Shown piece after piece: positions 7,523 to 16,230 of a DNA stretch of 29,183 nucleotides. Made by a program: the position numbers and the translations under genes. Each line of letters starts with the position of its first letter. Position 1 is the stretch's first letter. The notes beneath the pieces were generated by a model that searched no databases, was not told the origin of the DNA, and saw only the letters and a program-made list of their open reading frames with translations. Source of the stretch: WRIS01 sp050945135 (GTDB lineage: Bacteria; Actinomycetota; Coriobacteriia; Coriobacteriales; Eggerthellaceae); assembly GCA_050945135.1 (NCBI GenBank), contig JBMNSJ010000026.1:1-29183 (forward strand), read 5' to 3'.

Positions 7523-8107
7523 ATGGAGCCGAATATACAAGAGGTAGCCAATCGCATTAAGGCATTACGGGTAGATCTAGAAATTTCTGTTGAAGAAATG
7601 GCTGATGCCACCGGTCGAAGCGTTGAAGAGTATCGTGCCCAAGAAAGCGGCGAACAAGACCTCAGTTTCACGTTTCTCTACAAATGTGCTGCAAGACTAG
7701 GAGTCGATGTCATAGAGCTCCTTACCGGAGAAAACCCACACCTCAGTGGGTATTCGCTTATGCGTGCATCTGAGGGGCTTTCAATAAAGCGCCGTGCAGG
7801 ATTCGAGTACCTACACAAGGCACCTCACTTTAAGAATAAACTGGCTGAGCCTTTTTTGGTTACAGCTCCTTACGTCGAAGAAGAGCAGGATAAGCCAATT
7901 CACCTCTCTCGACATACCGGGCAAGAACTAAATTACATTATTTCGGGTCGCATGCGCTTTGCCTACGAAAACCATATTGAAGAACTTGAGGCGGGCGATG
8001 TTTTGCTATACGACTCTGGGCGCGGACATGGCATGATCGCAATCGGCGAAGAGCCTTGTCAATTTCTTGCCATAGTCATGAAACCTGAGGATGGGCAAAT
8101 TCTATAG
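7523..8107 (+). CDS. XRE-cupin transcriptional regulator 2
   Basis: A 194-residue protein with an XRE/Cro helix-turn-helix (about residues 6-68) and a C-terminal cupin_2 barrel (about 115-187) keeping HTGQE (H131, E135) and H169. An in-frame TTG at 7514 would overlap the SD; the ATG at 7523 is chosen because AAGGAGG lies 9 bases upstream. It is a paralogue of the regulator at 3185-3736, with the same linker pattern between the domains. It is followed by acyl-CoA synthetase 2 on the same strand and faces the oxidoreductase operon across a gap with repeated AAACTAGT motifs, which are its likely binding sites. The effector is unknown; free acids or acyl-CoAs are reasonable guesses. Confidence 0.9.
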   Translation: MEPNIQEVANRIKALRVDLEISVEEMADATGRSVEEYRAQESGEQDLSFTFLYKCAARLGVDVIELLTGENPHLSGYSLMRASEGLSIKRRAGFEYLHKAPHFKNKLAEPFLVTAPYVEEEQDKPIHLSRHTGQELNYIISGRMRFAYENHIEELEAGDVLLYDSGRGHGMIAIGEEPCQFLAIVMKPEDGQIL

Positions 8108-8135
8108 GCACTGCCGCTACTCACCCGACAGTGCC
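8107..8135 (+). repeat. Inverted repeat after regulator 2
   Basis: GGCACTG (8107-8113) and CAGTGCC (8129-8135) form a 7-bp stem with a 15-base loop directly after the stop codon. No T-run follows, so it is not a clear terminator. It may be a weak attenuator or an mRNA-stability hairpin between the regulator and ligase 2. Confidence 0.35.
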
Positions 8136-8201
8136 GCAACGTTTTACACACCTTGTCCAGCTATGGCCTAACGCCGTATTTATATTTAGAAAGAGCTTTT
8201 T

Positions 8202-9968
8202 ATGAGATACATCAACGAACGCTATGTGAATGAACAATACAACGAGCAGGAAATCCTTGAGAGCTTTACGCCCGATTATCCTGATTCTTTTAATTTCGGA
8301 TACGATGTGGTCGACGATATCGCAGAAAATGACCCTGGCCGAAGAGCGATGATTTGGTGCAACCCAGAAGGCGAAGAGCACATTTTCACCTTTGCCGATA
8401 TGAAGCTCTGGTCTGATAAAACAGCCAATTTCTTACGTGAATGCGGTATCGGAAAAGGTGATATGGTCATGGTCATCCTCCGCCGCCACTACCAGTTTTG
8501 GTTCGTTGCAACAGCACTTCATAAGCTAGGAGCGGTATTGGTTCCAGCAACGTTCATGCTTAAGGAACACGACCTGGAGTATCGCCTCAACAGTGCAAAT
8601 ATTAAAGCTATTATCGCCACCGATGTAGGCGATATCTGTGACGTATGCGACAACGTGGATACCTTATGCCCCAGTCTTGAGACAAAGATTATTGTCAATG
8701 GCGGTGGCGGTGGACTTACGCCGATTGATGATGAAGGCAATTTCCGCCTTGAACTTGTTGGTGGCCCAATTGGTGCTGAGCTCAGTGGCGAACAAGGTCT
8801 TTGCGCCGCGCCAGCTAATCGCGATGGATGGATTGATTTTAATACGGCGGTACGTGAAAGCTCTTCGGATTTCGAACGCTGCGAGACTTCTGCCGCCGAC
8901 CCCATGATTATGTACTTCTCTAGTGGCACCAGCGGAAACCCAAAGATGGTACTACATAACAGCTCCTATGCCATTGCCCATCTCCTCACCGCAAAACACT
9001 GGCACAACGTTGAGCCTGACGGTGTTCATTTCACGATTGCTGACACTGGTTGGGGTAAGGCTGTCTGGGGTAAGTTTTATGGACAGTGGCTCATGGAAGC
9101 ATGTGTCTTAACCTATGATTATGATCGTTTTTCGGCAGATGAAATCCTGTCTCTTATTTCTCGCTATCAACTCACAACTTTCTGTTGCCCACCAACCATG
9201 TACCGTCTTCTTATGCAGGCTAACATCGATTCATATGATTTATCTTCACTCGTACACCTCACCACCGCAGGCGAAGCTCTTAATCCAGACATCTTTGATT
9301 ATTGGCTTGAGCACACGGGGCTTACGATGTATGAAGGATTTGGGCAGACTGAAACCATCGTATCGATTGGCAACCTGACCAACTCCACACCTCGTTCTGG
9401 ATCGATGGGAAAACCTGTCCCCCTCTACACCGTAGAAATTCAACGTGACGACGGTTCTCGTTGCAACCCCGGTGAAACGGGAGAAATCTGCATCAGCATT
9501 GACCCTCATCCTGCTGGTGTCATGATGGAATACTATCAAGACGACGAAAAAACCGCTGAGGCTATGCATGACGGCTGGTATCACACAGGCGACACTGCTT
9601 GGTGTGACGAAGATGGCTATTTCTGGTATGTGGGAAGAAACGACGATGTAATCAAATCTTCTGGCTACCGCATTGGGCCCTTCGAAATTGAAAGTGTTCT
9701 TCTCGAGCATGACGCAATAGCAGAATGTGCCATTACAGGCGTTCCCGACCCTATGCGCGGCACTGCGGTAAAAGCAACCGTTGTTTTAGCACCGGGATAC
9801 ACCGGATCAGACGAACTCACCAAAGAGCTCCAGACCTGGGTCAAGGAACAAACGGCTCCCTATAAGTTCCCACGCATCATTGATTACGTTAAAGAACTAC
9901 CTAAAACAGTTAACGGGAAAATTCGAAGGAACGTCATTCGACAAAAAGATCTCGAGACTTCCAAGTAA
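8202..9968 (+). CDS. AMP-forming acyl-CoA synthetase (ligase 2)
   Basis: A 588-residue ANL-family ligase and paralogue of ligase 1. Motifs: P-loop YFSSGTSGNPK (238-248), YEGFGQTE, TGD (D464, normal here), the hinge GRNDDVIKSSGYRIG and the catalytic lysine K573 in KTVNGKIRR. Compared with ligase 1 it has about 30 more residues before the P-loop, a glycine-rich and acidic insert around 165-215. AGAAAGAG lies 7 bases before the ATG. It follows the XRE-cupin gene by 94 bases, so they may be co-transcribed. The two ligases probably differ in acid preference: the SVSDSGWAKFGWGKIYGQW region of ligase 1 reads TIADTGWGKAVWGKFYGQW here, so the acyl pocket is similar but not identical. Confidence 0.9.
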   Translation: MRYINERYVNEQYNEQEILESFTPDYPDSFNFGYDVVDDIAENDPGRRAMIWCNPEGEEHIFTFADMKLWSDKTANFLRECGIGKGDMVMVILRRHYQFWFVATALHKLGAVLVPATFMLKEHDLEYRLNSANIKAIIATDVGDICDVCDNVDTLCPSLETKIIVNGGGGGLTPIDDEGNFRLELVGGPIGAELSGEQGLCAAPANRDGWIDFNTAVRESSSDFERCETSAADPMIMYFSSGTSGNPKMVLHNSSYAIAHLLTAKHWHNVEPDGVHFTIADTGWGKAVWGKFYGQWLMEACVLTYDYDRFSADEILSLISRYQLTTFCCPPTMYRLLMQANIDSYDLSSLVHLTTAGEALNPDIFDYWLEHTGLTMYEGFGQTETIVSIGNLTNSTPRSGSMGKPVPLYTVEIQRDDGSRCNPGETGEICISIDPHPAGVMMEYYQDDEKTAEAMHDGWYHTGDTAWCDEDGYFWYVGRNDDVIKSSGYRIGPFEIESVLLEHDAIAECAITGVPDPMRGTAVKATVVLAPGYTGSDELTKELQTWVKEQTAPYKFPRIIDYVKELPKTVNGKIRRNVIRQKDLETSK

Positions 9969-10011
9969 GAAAAACTCTCGCTTCGAAATATGTTTTCTCA
10001 CGAAACAAAAG

Positions 10012-10041
10012 AATCGGCTGATGATTATCCATCAGCCGATT
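10012..10041. terminator. Bidirectional terminator between ligase 2 and glpX
   Basis: A perfect 12-bp stem (AATCGGCTGATG with CATCAGCCGATT) encloses a 6-base loop. On the plus strand the stem ends in TTT; on the minus strand it is followed by CTTTTGTTT. It sits between the convergent genes ending at 9968 (plus) and 10072 (minus) and probably stops transcription from both sides. Confidence 0.85.
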
Positions 10042-10071
10042 TGCTATCTTGCACAATTTTAAACGAAGTCT

Positions 10072-11031
10072 TTAGTTAAAACGAACAAGCCCGTTTTCTC
10101 CGCGATGACAGGTCTTAATAAAACGTACGGTTTTGTCTTGAGCGTTCATGATGATTGATTCGGTGGTGATAGAACCATCTGCAGTAGAAACGCCCGATAC
10201 CATTTCGCCATCGGTAACACCGCAAGCCAAGAAAGCAGCATCATCTGAGCGAACAAGCATATCCATAGTGAGTACGCCATCCAAATCAACTTCGGCGGTT
10301 TTCTCTGCACGAGCACGCTCGTCATCAGAACGGAAACGGAAGCGACCCATGAAGGTGCCGCCGATTGCCTTAAGGCCAACAGCAGCTAAAACGCCTTCTG
10401 GTGCTCCACCCGAACCCATATACAAATCAATACCTGTTCCTGGAACCGCTGTAGCGATGGCGCCGAAAACATCTCCATCATCAATGAGACGAATACGAGC
10501 ACCTGCTTCGCGAACCTCCTTGATAAGGTCGGCGTGTCGATCGCGCTCAAGAATGCATACGTTGACCTCTGATACTGGCTTACCCAATGCTTCAGCAACT
10601 GCCTTAATATTCTCCTCAGCAGAATTGTCGATATGCACCTTTCCGGCACAAGCTGGACCTGCAGCAATTTTTTGCATATAAGTATCTGGCGCGAAAAGAA
10701 GTGCTCCTTTGGGAGCAATGGCAATGGTGGTTAGTGCATTGGGCTTATTTGCCGCGCACAGGTTTGTGCCCTCAAGAGGATCAACAGCGATATCAATTTC
10801 TTCGCCGCCTTTGCCCAACTCTTCTCCGATATAGAGCATGGGAGCTTCGTCACGCTCTCCTTCACCAATGACAATTCGACCAGAAAAATCAATGTCGTTG
10901 AATGCATTTCTCATTGCCGTTGTAGCTGCTTGATCTGCAGCGACCTTATCGCCCTTGCCTACCCAATCGACACAAGCAATCGCAGCAGTTTCGGCAACAT
11001 TAAGTATTTCCATAATACGTGCAGCTTGCAT
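10072..11031 (-). CDS. glpX: Class II fructose-1,6-bisphosphatase
   Basis: A 319-residue enzyme of the GlpX family, which hydrolyses fructose 1,6-bisphosphate to fructose 6-phosphate in gluconeogenesis. Visible motifs are GEGERDEAP (56-64) and VDPLEGT (83-89), which bind the metal and phosphate, and GSGGAPEG further on. The length is normal. It is last in the def-fmt-rsmB-glpX run, 84 bases after rsmB, with AAAGGG 5 bases before its ATG and a strong hairpin just upstream (11046-11075). For a cell living on amino or organic acids, this enzyme is the committed step to sugar phosphates. Confidence 0.95.
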   Translation of the reverse strand: MQAARIMEILNVAETAAIACVDWVGKGDKVAADQAATTAMRNAFNDIDFSGRIVIGEGERDEAPMLYIGEELGKGGEEIDIAVDPLEGTNLCAANKPNALTTIAIAPKGALLFAPDTYMQKIAAGPACAGKVHIDNSAEENIKAVAEALGKPVSEVNVCILERDRHADLIKEVREAGARIRLIDDGDVFGAIATAVPGTGIDLYMGSGGAPEGVLAAVGLKAIGGTFMGRFRFRSDDERARAEKTAEVDLDGVLTMDMLVRSDDAAFLACGVTDGEMVSGVSTADGSITTESIIMNAQDKTVRFIKTCHRGENGLVRFN

Positions 11032-11045
11032 AACTACCCTTTCTT

Positions 11046-11075
11046 GGTTTTCCCTCTAAAGCTCTTGGGAAACCC
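11046..11075 (-). repeat. Leader hairpin upstream of glpX
   Basis: GGGTTTCCC and GGGAAAACC (minus strand) pair with one bulged base around a 12-base loop, ending about 15 bases before the glpX start and directly before its SD. An AAGGAGGG sequence at the 5' side of the stem has no start codon at a usable distance. No T-run follows, so it is not a terminator. It could mark an mRNA processing or stability element. Confidence 0.4.
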
Positions 11076-11115
11076 TCCTTCAAGCTTATAATTCGTTATT
11101 GCTAATCTTACCACT

Positions 11116-12486
11116 TCAACTTTGTCGTTTAATACGAACCGCAAAATGCGCATCAGAGGAACCGGGCGAAAGCGAGGTGCTAAAACTGGCCGAACCTTGT
11201 ATCGGCTGCAAAACAAAACGCTGCCCTATCTCAGTTTGTAAAAACTTATAGATGAGCTCGGAATTCTCTTCTTTTAGCACGGTGCATGTGGCATAGCCAA
11301 GAATTCCTCCTACCGCAACATGCCTTGAAGCCTCTACAAGCATATTGAGGCCTGTCTCTGCGAGGCTGGTAATACTTTCGGGCTCTAGCCTCCAGCGAAT
11401 CTCTGGATGACGTCGTAGAGTACCAAGCCCTGAGCAAGGTGCATCAATGAAGATGTTTTCAAAACTTGCATCTCCCAATGAATCTTGCATATCTCGTGCG
11501 TCAGCAAGGTACGCCTTCTCGATGGCAACGTCATATTCTTTCATGCGCTGCTTTAACAACTTCACCTTAAACTCGTGATTATCCAGAACGCTTAAAGGCA
11601 TCTGCTTGCCAAAACGACGCGATGCAGTACTTTGCAGCAGGATTGTCTTTGTTCCTCTTCCTGCTCCAATCTCCAAATAAGACTTCGGAAATACTTCTGG
11701 AGTCATCAGCGAAGCGATTGCTTGAGATGCTGCATCACTCACAAGAATAGCCCCTTGAGCAAAAAGCTCTTTTACCGCAGGTATCTGAAGAGCGCGAGAA
11801 TCCTGTAAACGCAAGCAGCCCTCTAAATTCAAGCCAGGAGGTGATACTTTTCGTGCAAGTACAGCGTTTTCCCTTAGCACCGATAACACCTGATCATCAC
11901 TTAGCTTCAGATTGTTTACCGCAAGAAAGAGAGGGGCTGGTTCATTTGACGCTTTCATAAAGAGGATTGCTTTTTCGCGCCCCAGATCAGCAATAAGGCG
12001 CTTGGTAAGCCACTCAGGAAAAGCAAAATAGCGTGCAAGTGCCGCATCATCTGTATTGATATCCCCAAAAGGAAAACTCTCGCGAAGCTTCAATACCCCA
12101 CGCAATACTACATTTGCTAAGCCAGAAACCTTTGGAGTTACCGATTTTGCGAGCTCAACTCCTTGATCAACGGCTGCATGAGCATCTTTGCCTAAGAATA
12201 TTATTTCATAGCAAGATATACGCAAAGCATCTCGTACATCTGGATTAATGTCTGAAGGAGCACGTAAACAACGATTGATAATATCATCAAGCGTGCCACA
12301 GGTGGTGGTAACGCCAAGCGCAAGCCTTGTTGCAAAAGCTCGTTCTTCAGTTGCAAGCTCAGATGAATCGATATGTTTCGATATTACTTCTTGCGTAAAC
12401 GCACGTCGCGTTCTTACTATCTGCCCAACTAAAAGGGCAGCTCTCCTTGCTGACGTCTCTCTCGTGTGTGGCCCTTGTTTAGACAT
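11116..12486 (-). CDS. rsmB: 16S rRNA (cytosine-967-C5) methyltransferase
   Basis: A 456-residue SAM-dependent methyltransferase with an N-terminal NusB-like RNA-binding domain (about 1-150) and a C-terminal Rossmann catalytic domain. SAM binding is at LEIGAGRGTKT; motif IV DAPCSG has C351, and motif VI YATCTV has C401, the probable nucleophile. The 50-residue spacing of the two cysteines is as in the E. coli enzyme. It overlaps fmt by 8 bases (12479-12486), indicating coupled translation. The length fits the family. Confidence 0.93.
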   Translation of the reverse strand: MSKQGPHTRETSARRAALLVGQIVRTRRAFTQEVISKHIDSSELATEERAFATRLALGVTTTCGTLDDIINRCLRAPSDINPDVRDALRISCYEIIFLGKDAHAAVDQGVELAKSVTPKVSGLANVVLRGVLKLRESFPFGDINTDDAALARYFAFPEWLTKRLIADLGREKAILFMKASNEPAPLFLAVNNLKLSDDQVLSVLRENAVLARKVSPPGLNLEGCLRLQDSRALQIPAVKELFAQGAILVSDAASQAIASLMTPEVFPKSYLEIGAGRGTKTILLQSTASRRFGKQMPLSVLDNHEFKVKLLKQRMKEYDVAIEKAYLADARDMQDSLGDASFENIFIDAPCSGLGTLRRHPEIRWRLEPESITSLAETGLNMLVEASRHVAVGGILGYATCTVLKEENSELIYKFLQTEIGQRFVLQPIQGSASFSTSLSPGSSDAHFAVRIKRQS

Positions 12487-13438
12487 TCAAAACATCCCAG
12501 TGTTTTACTTCTTGCTTAATTCCTGGTATTCCGGCGGCAAAAGCCTTTGCGCTCATAGATTGCTTACCATCAGGCTTCAAAGAAATGATTTCTACCGCAG
12601 CATCGCACGCCCGTAAAAATAATCTCTTATGAACATAGACGAGTGATCCCTGCTCATGGCTTGAAAGCTGCTCAAATAAAGCATCTTCTAAAGCGACTTC
12701 TTTTACCTCTTCAAGCGTTACTTTTCTTTCAGCAAGAATACATCGAGCAGGATGAGCCGCACTCGACGCACGAACCTTTAGGGCAAGCTCATGCGCTGTA
12801 TCGATAAATGTAGGATTGAGTTCGCCCTTCTCAAGCTTAGAGGCATAACTAATATGCTCACTGTCTTGCTTTGTCCAGTCGCTCGCTTTTGCTTCAACAT
12901 GCACGAGCGCAGTTAGCAGCGCGTGTGACCCAAGATTAGCTAGTTCATCGCTTAACTCATCAGCTGTCTTGTTTTCCACGCTAGCTGTTCTGCAGACACA
13001 ATAATCGCCGGTATCTAAACCTTCCTCCATACGCATAATGCATACGCCAGTCTCTACGTCATCGGCTAAGATTGCTCTTTCTACAGGAGCGGCGCCTCGC
13101 CAACGAGGAAGAAGTGAAGCATGAACATTAAGGCATCCATACTGCGGAATTTGCAACACTTCTCGAGGAAGAATCAGCCCAAAAGCAGCCACACATATAA
13201 CCTCAGGTTCGAGGGCGGCAAGCTCTGCCACCGCCTCAGAATCTTTAAACGATACGGGCGAATACACTGGTATTTCATACTCTTCAGCAATTCTCTTAAC
13301 GGGAGAAGAAACCAAATCTTTTCCTCGTCCCCTGATGGCATCGGGGCGAGTGTATACCGCCAGCACTTCATGATGCTCAACAAGATCCTCGAGAATTGTT
13401 GCGGAGAACTCAGGAGTTCCCATGAAAACCAGTTTCAT
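12479..13438 (-). CDS. fmt: Methionyl-tRNA formyltransferase
   Basis: A 319-residue enzyme that formylates initiator Met-tRNA using 10-formyl-tetrahydrofolate. The N-terminal formyltransferase fold carries HASLLPRWRGAAPVERAI with the catalytic Asn-His-Asp triad region (NVHAS) and EEGLDTGD; the C-terminal domain binds tRNA. The gene lies 11 bases after def, with AAGGAG before its ATG, and overlaps rsmB downstream. The def-fmt pair places addition and removal of the formyl group under one transcript. Confidence 0.95.
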   Translation of the reverse strand: MKLVFMGTPEFSATILEDLVEHHEVLAVYTRPDAIRGRGKDLVSSPVKRIAEEYEIPVYSPVSFKDSEAVAELAALEPEVICVAAFGLILPREVLQIPQYGCLNVHASLLPRWRGAAPVERAILADDVETGVCIMRMEEGLDTGDYCVCRTASVENKTADELSDELANLGSHALLTALVHVEAKASDWTKQDSEHISYASKLEKGELNPTFIDTAHELALKVRASSAAHPARCILAERKVTLEEVKEVALEDALFEQLSSHEQGSLVYVHKRLFLRACDAAVEIISLKPDGKQSMSAKAFAAGIPGIKQEVKHWDVLNV

Positions 13439-13449
13439 ATATCTCCTTG

Positions 13450-13989
13450 CTAGCTGGCTTTAACTTCGAATGTTGTTTCACCGGGCTTAGCGCCAGCGGC
13501 ACGCGCTTGCTCGTAGGCGCTGAGTGCTTCTATGCGAGCAGTGGGCAAGCAGGTTTCAAAGAGCGTCTTTCCGTCGAGATGATCTATCTCGTGCTGGAGA
13601 CAGCGCCCAAGGAGACCATCTCCTTCAATAGTCCACTCTTCCCCATCAAGGTCATAAAAAGAAACCACTGAATAGGGTTGACGCTTTACTGGAATCGCAA
13701 CTCCAGGACAAGAAAGGCAACCCTCGTCTTCAACTACCGCTTCTCCCGAAACTCGCTCAAGCACGGGGTTCACCAAAACCAAGGCGCTTTTCCCGTCGCT
13801 ATCAGGATCGCAATCTATAACAATAATTCGCTTCAGGACTCCAATTTGAGGGGCAGCTAGACCACATCCATTATTTTTGTACATAACCCGCGCCATTTGC
13901 TTCGCAAGCTTTTTGAGGCTTTTATCTCCTACTTCGCAAGGTTCACAGACTTGCCTCAACATGGGGTCAGGCGATAACACAATATCCAT
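13450..13989 (-). CDS. def: Peptide deformylase
   Basis: A 179-residue metalloprotease that removes the N-formyl group from new proteins. The three family motifs are present: GCGLAAPQIG (41-50), EGCLSCPG (89-96, with the metal ligand C91) and HEIDH (133-137). A Cys (C94) stands at the variable position of motif 2, usually a hydrophobic residue. AAAGGA lies 7 bases before the ATG. It heads the def-fmt-rsmB-glpX run. Confidence 0.95.
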   Translation of the reverse strand: MDIVLSPDPMLRQVCEPCEVGDKSLKKLAKQMARVMYKNNGCGLAAPQIGVLKRIIVIDCDPDSDGKSALVLVNPVLERVSGEAVVEDEGCLSCPGVAIPVKRQPYSVVSFYDLDGEEWTIEGDGLLGRCLQHEIDHLDGKTLFETCLPTARIEALSAYEQARAAGAKPGETTFEVKAS

Positions 13990-14196
13990 CGATGCTTCCT
14001 TTTTCTATAATCCAGCACCACAACAAAGCTAGATAAAGCTAAACTTCGTAAGTGCATCTAGTACATATGTTCATTGTGGGTTTCAAGACGAAGATTGTCC
14101 AGCTCCTTCATATATTCTAACGAAATCAGCTGCGCGAATCCCTCCGCTACAAATTTTGATTCTCATTAAGGGCGCTACAAACCACCAAGCTTGAAC
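13990..14196. other. 207-base gap between dnaG and def
   Basis: Both flanking genes are on the minus strand. On that strand there is a 34-codon stretch free of stops that ends in TAG at about 14059, without a good start, and a weaker 28-codon ATG frame. Neither can be supported as a gene. The gap probably holds the def promoter, which I cannot place. I see no tRNA fold. Confidence 0.4.
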
Positions 14197-16068
14197 TTAT
14201 TCAACGATTGGAATATGCGTCAACTTCTTTTGATTCAACTCTTTCTGCATGGCAACAGCAGTAGCAAACAGCATCTCTTGGTCGGCAAGATCAAGACCTT
14301 GCGGATTGTTTAGCTGAGCTCGTAATTCAGATATTGCTTCTTCCATATCGCCAATCTCAAGCTCCTCTGCAAGGAACTGAGCAACTTTCTTAGGTTCATT
14401 AGCTTTCGTCACACTCCCTGATGTGAGTATGCTACCGGCTTCAGGAACCGCGTTCTGGGCCGCCAGGACAAGCTCTGCTGACGAAGCAGAGGCATGTTCT
14501 GCCAGGGTATCAAGGATGCTTTGAGCCAAGAGCGCATGCACCGGTTTATGCCACTGTGTTTTAGCGAGCACCTCAACATTCAAAAGAGCAATATCAGGCA
14601 ATGAGGCACACAGACTTAAGAACTCACGCTCAAAGCGTCTCCTGTTCTTTTCTACTTCTGAGAGCATAACTGCTTCCTGCGGAAAACGGGCTTCTCCCTT
14701 TTCGGGCTCTTTTCCTGCAGGCTCAGCTTGTTCCCTTCCTGGCGCGCGAGGAACTTCAAGTTTTTCGAGACGTAGTAAAACATCATCCTCTCGTGCATGC
14801 ACCTTACTTGCAATTTGCACCGCATAATCTTTTGCCAGCAAAGAGTCTTTGATTGGAGCAAGCACTTGCAGCGCATCAGCTAATGCCCTACCCCTACCCT
14901 CAGCGCTACTTAAATCATGAGCTGCAAGTCTGCGATCAATACCGTAGGACAACAGCGGCATTGCAGCATCTAACTGAGCTTTCATTCCGTCAATACCGAA
15001 GGTCTCAATATAGTCAGCCGGATCAAGATTGTCGGGCAAGGTAACTGCCATTATTTCAAGTTTTCTATGACCTGCTTCAGGGGTTATACTCTCGTCGATA
15101 AAAGACAGTGCTCTGTCTGCGGCTCGCTGGCCAGCCTCATCCCCGTCAAAGAGGTAAATAATGCGATTCTTCGCATAACGAGAAAGCATGCGTATATGAC
15201 GTCCTGTAAGTGCAGTGCCGAGGGTGGCGACAGCATTTTTCAATCCTGCTTCATGGAGAGAAATCACATCGGTATAGCCCTCAACCACTATTGCGGTACC
15301 ACTTGAAGTCATAGAATTTTTCGCAAGATGCAATCCATACAAAATTTCGGACTTGTGAAAGATAGGGGTTTCTTGCGAATTAAGATATTTTGGCCGTCCC
15401 TCTCCTACAATGCGTCCACCAAAAGCGATGACTTCCCCTTGAATATCCCCGATAGGAAACATAATACGATTGTAAAAGCGATCTTTCAGTGATCCGCCAG
15501 TCTGGATAGCCACGTTCGCACCAACAATTTCTTGTGCACTAAAACCTTTTGCGAGAAGATGGCGACTGAGCTCTCCTCTACCAGGCGCATAACCCAGTTC
15601 CCAGGTTTTTGGGATCTCTCCCCCAAAATTACGTGAACTCAGATAAGACCTCGCTTGGGTAGCACCTTCATCCTTACTTCGCATCAGCTGCATATGAAAA
15701 AATGCTGCGCTTTCCTTGCATACTTCTTTTAGACGACTCTTATACCCTTTTCTTGCTCCCGTATCGAAGTTTGATTCGCGTATATGGATTCCTGCTCTGT
15801 CCGCAAGTTTTCGAGCTGCTTCGGGAAAGCTCAGGTCATCTGCTTGCATAATAAAACTAAATACATCGCCTCCTACGCCACAGCCGAAACAATGCCAAAG
15901 TTGTGTAGCAGGATCTATCTTGCATGATGGCGATTTTTCTTCGTGTATCGGACAACAACACCAAAAATCACGACCGCGTTGGCGCACGGGAACACGGTCG
16001 CTAAAAACGGCGACAATATCGTTTGCCTCGCGTATACGCCCTATATCTTCTTCACTAATGCCGGCCAT
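14197..16068 (-). CDS. dnaG: DNA primase
   Basis: A 623-residue replicative primase. The CHC2 zinc ribbon has C39, H42, C60 and C63; the TOPRIM catalytic core has VVEGYTDV (E264) and LFDGDEAG (D308, D310). A hydrophilic linker (about 425-460) leads to a C-terminal helicase-interaction domain ending in IPIVE. The length is normal. It is divergent from the dGTPase-family gene at 16231, a neighbour pairing common in Gram-positive genomes (dgt-dnaG). Confidence 0.95.
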   Translation of the reverse strand: MAGISEEDIGRIREANDIVAVFSDRVPVRQRGRDFWCCCPIHEEKSPSCKIDPATQLWHCFGCGVGGDVFSFIMQADDLSFPEAARKLADRAGIHIRESNFDTGARKGYKSRLKEVCKESAAFFHMQLMRSKDEGATQARSYLSSRNFGGEIPKTWELGYAPGRGELSRHLLAKGFSAQEIVGANVAIQTGGSLKDRFYNRIMFPIGDIQGEVIAFGGRIVGEGRPKYLNSQETPIFHKSEILYGLHLAKNSMTSSGTAIVVEGYTDVISLHEAGLKNAVATLGTALTGRHIRMLSRYAKNRIIYLFDGDEAGQRAADRALSFIDESITPEAGHRKLEIMAVTLPDNLDPADYIETFGIDGMKAQLDAAMPLLSYGIDRRLAAHDLSSAEGRGRALADALQVLAPIKDSLLAKDYAVQIASKVHAREDDVLLRLEKLEVPRAPGREQAEPAGKEPEKGEARFPQEAVMLSEVEKNRRRFEREFLSLCASLPDIALLNVEVLAKTQWHKPVHALLAQSILDTLAEHASASSAELVLAAQNAVPEAGSILTSGSVTKANEPKKVAQFLAEELEIGDMEEAISELRAQLNNPQGLDLADQEMLFATAVAMQKELNQKKLTHIPIVE

Positions 16069-16230
16069 CGACCTTTAGACCACTTTCTCACCATTTCGCG
16101 TTTACTCCCGCACTCTTTATTTCGTCTCCACTTTAACATAAGTGCATTGCCGGCGAACTCAGCAGAACTGCATGGAATTGAGATACAATGACCTCAAAAA
16201 GAGAGCTCATTTCCAAGAGAGAGTATGCAC

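Noticed and set aside
10148..10681. 177-codon plus-strand frame opposite glpX
   Set aside because: Shadow of glpX; composition dominated by Ser/Pro/Ala and no supporting start signal.
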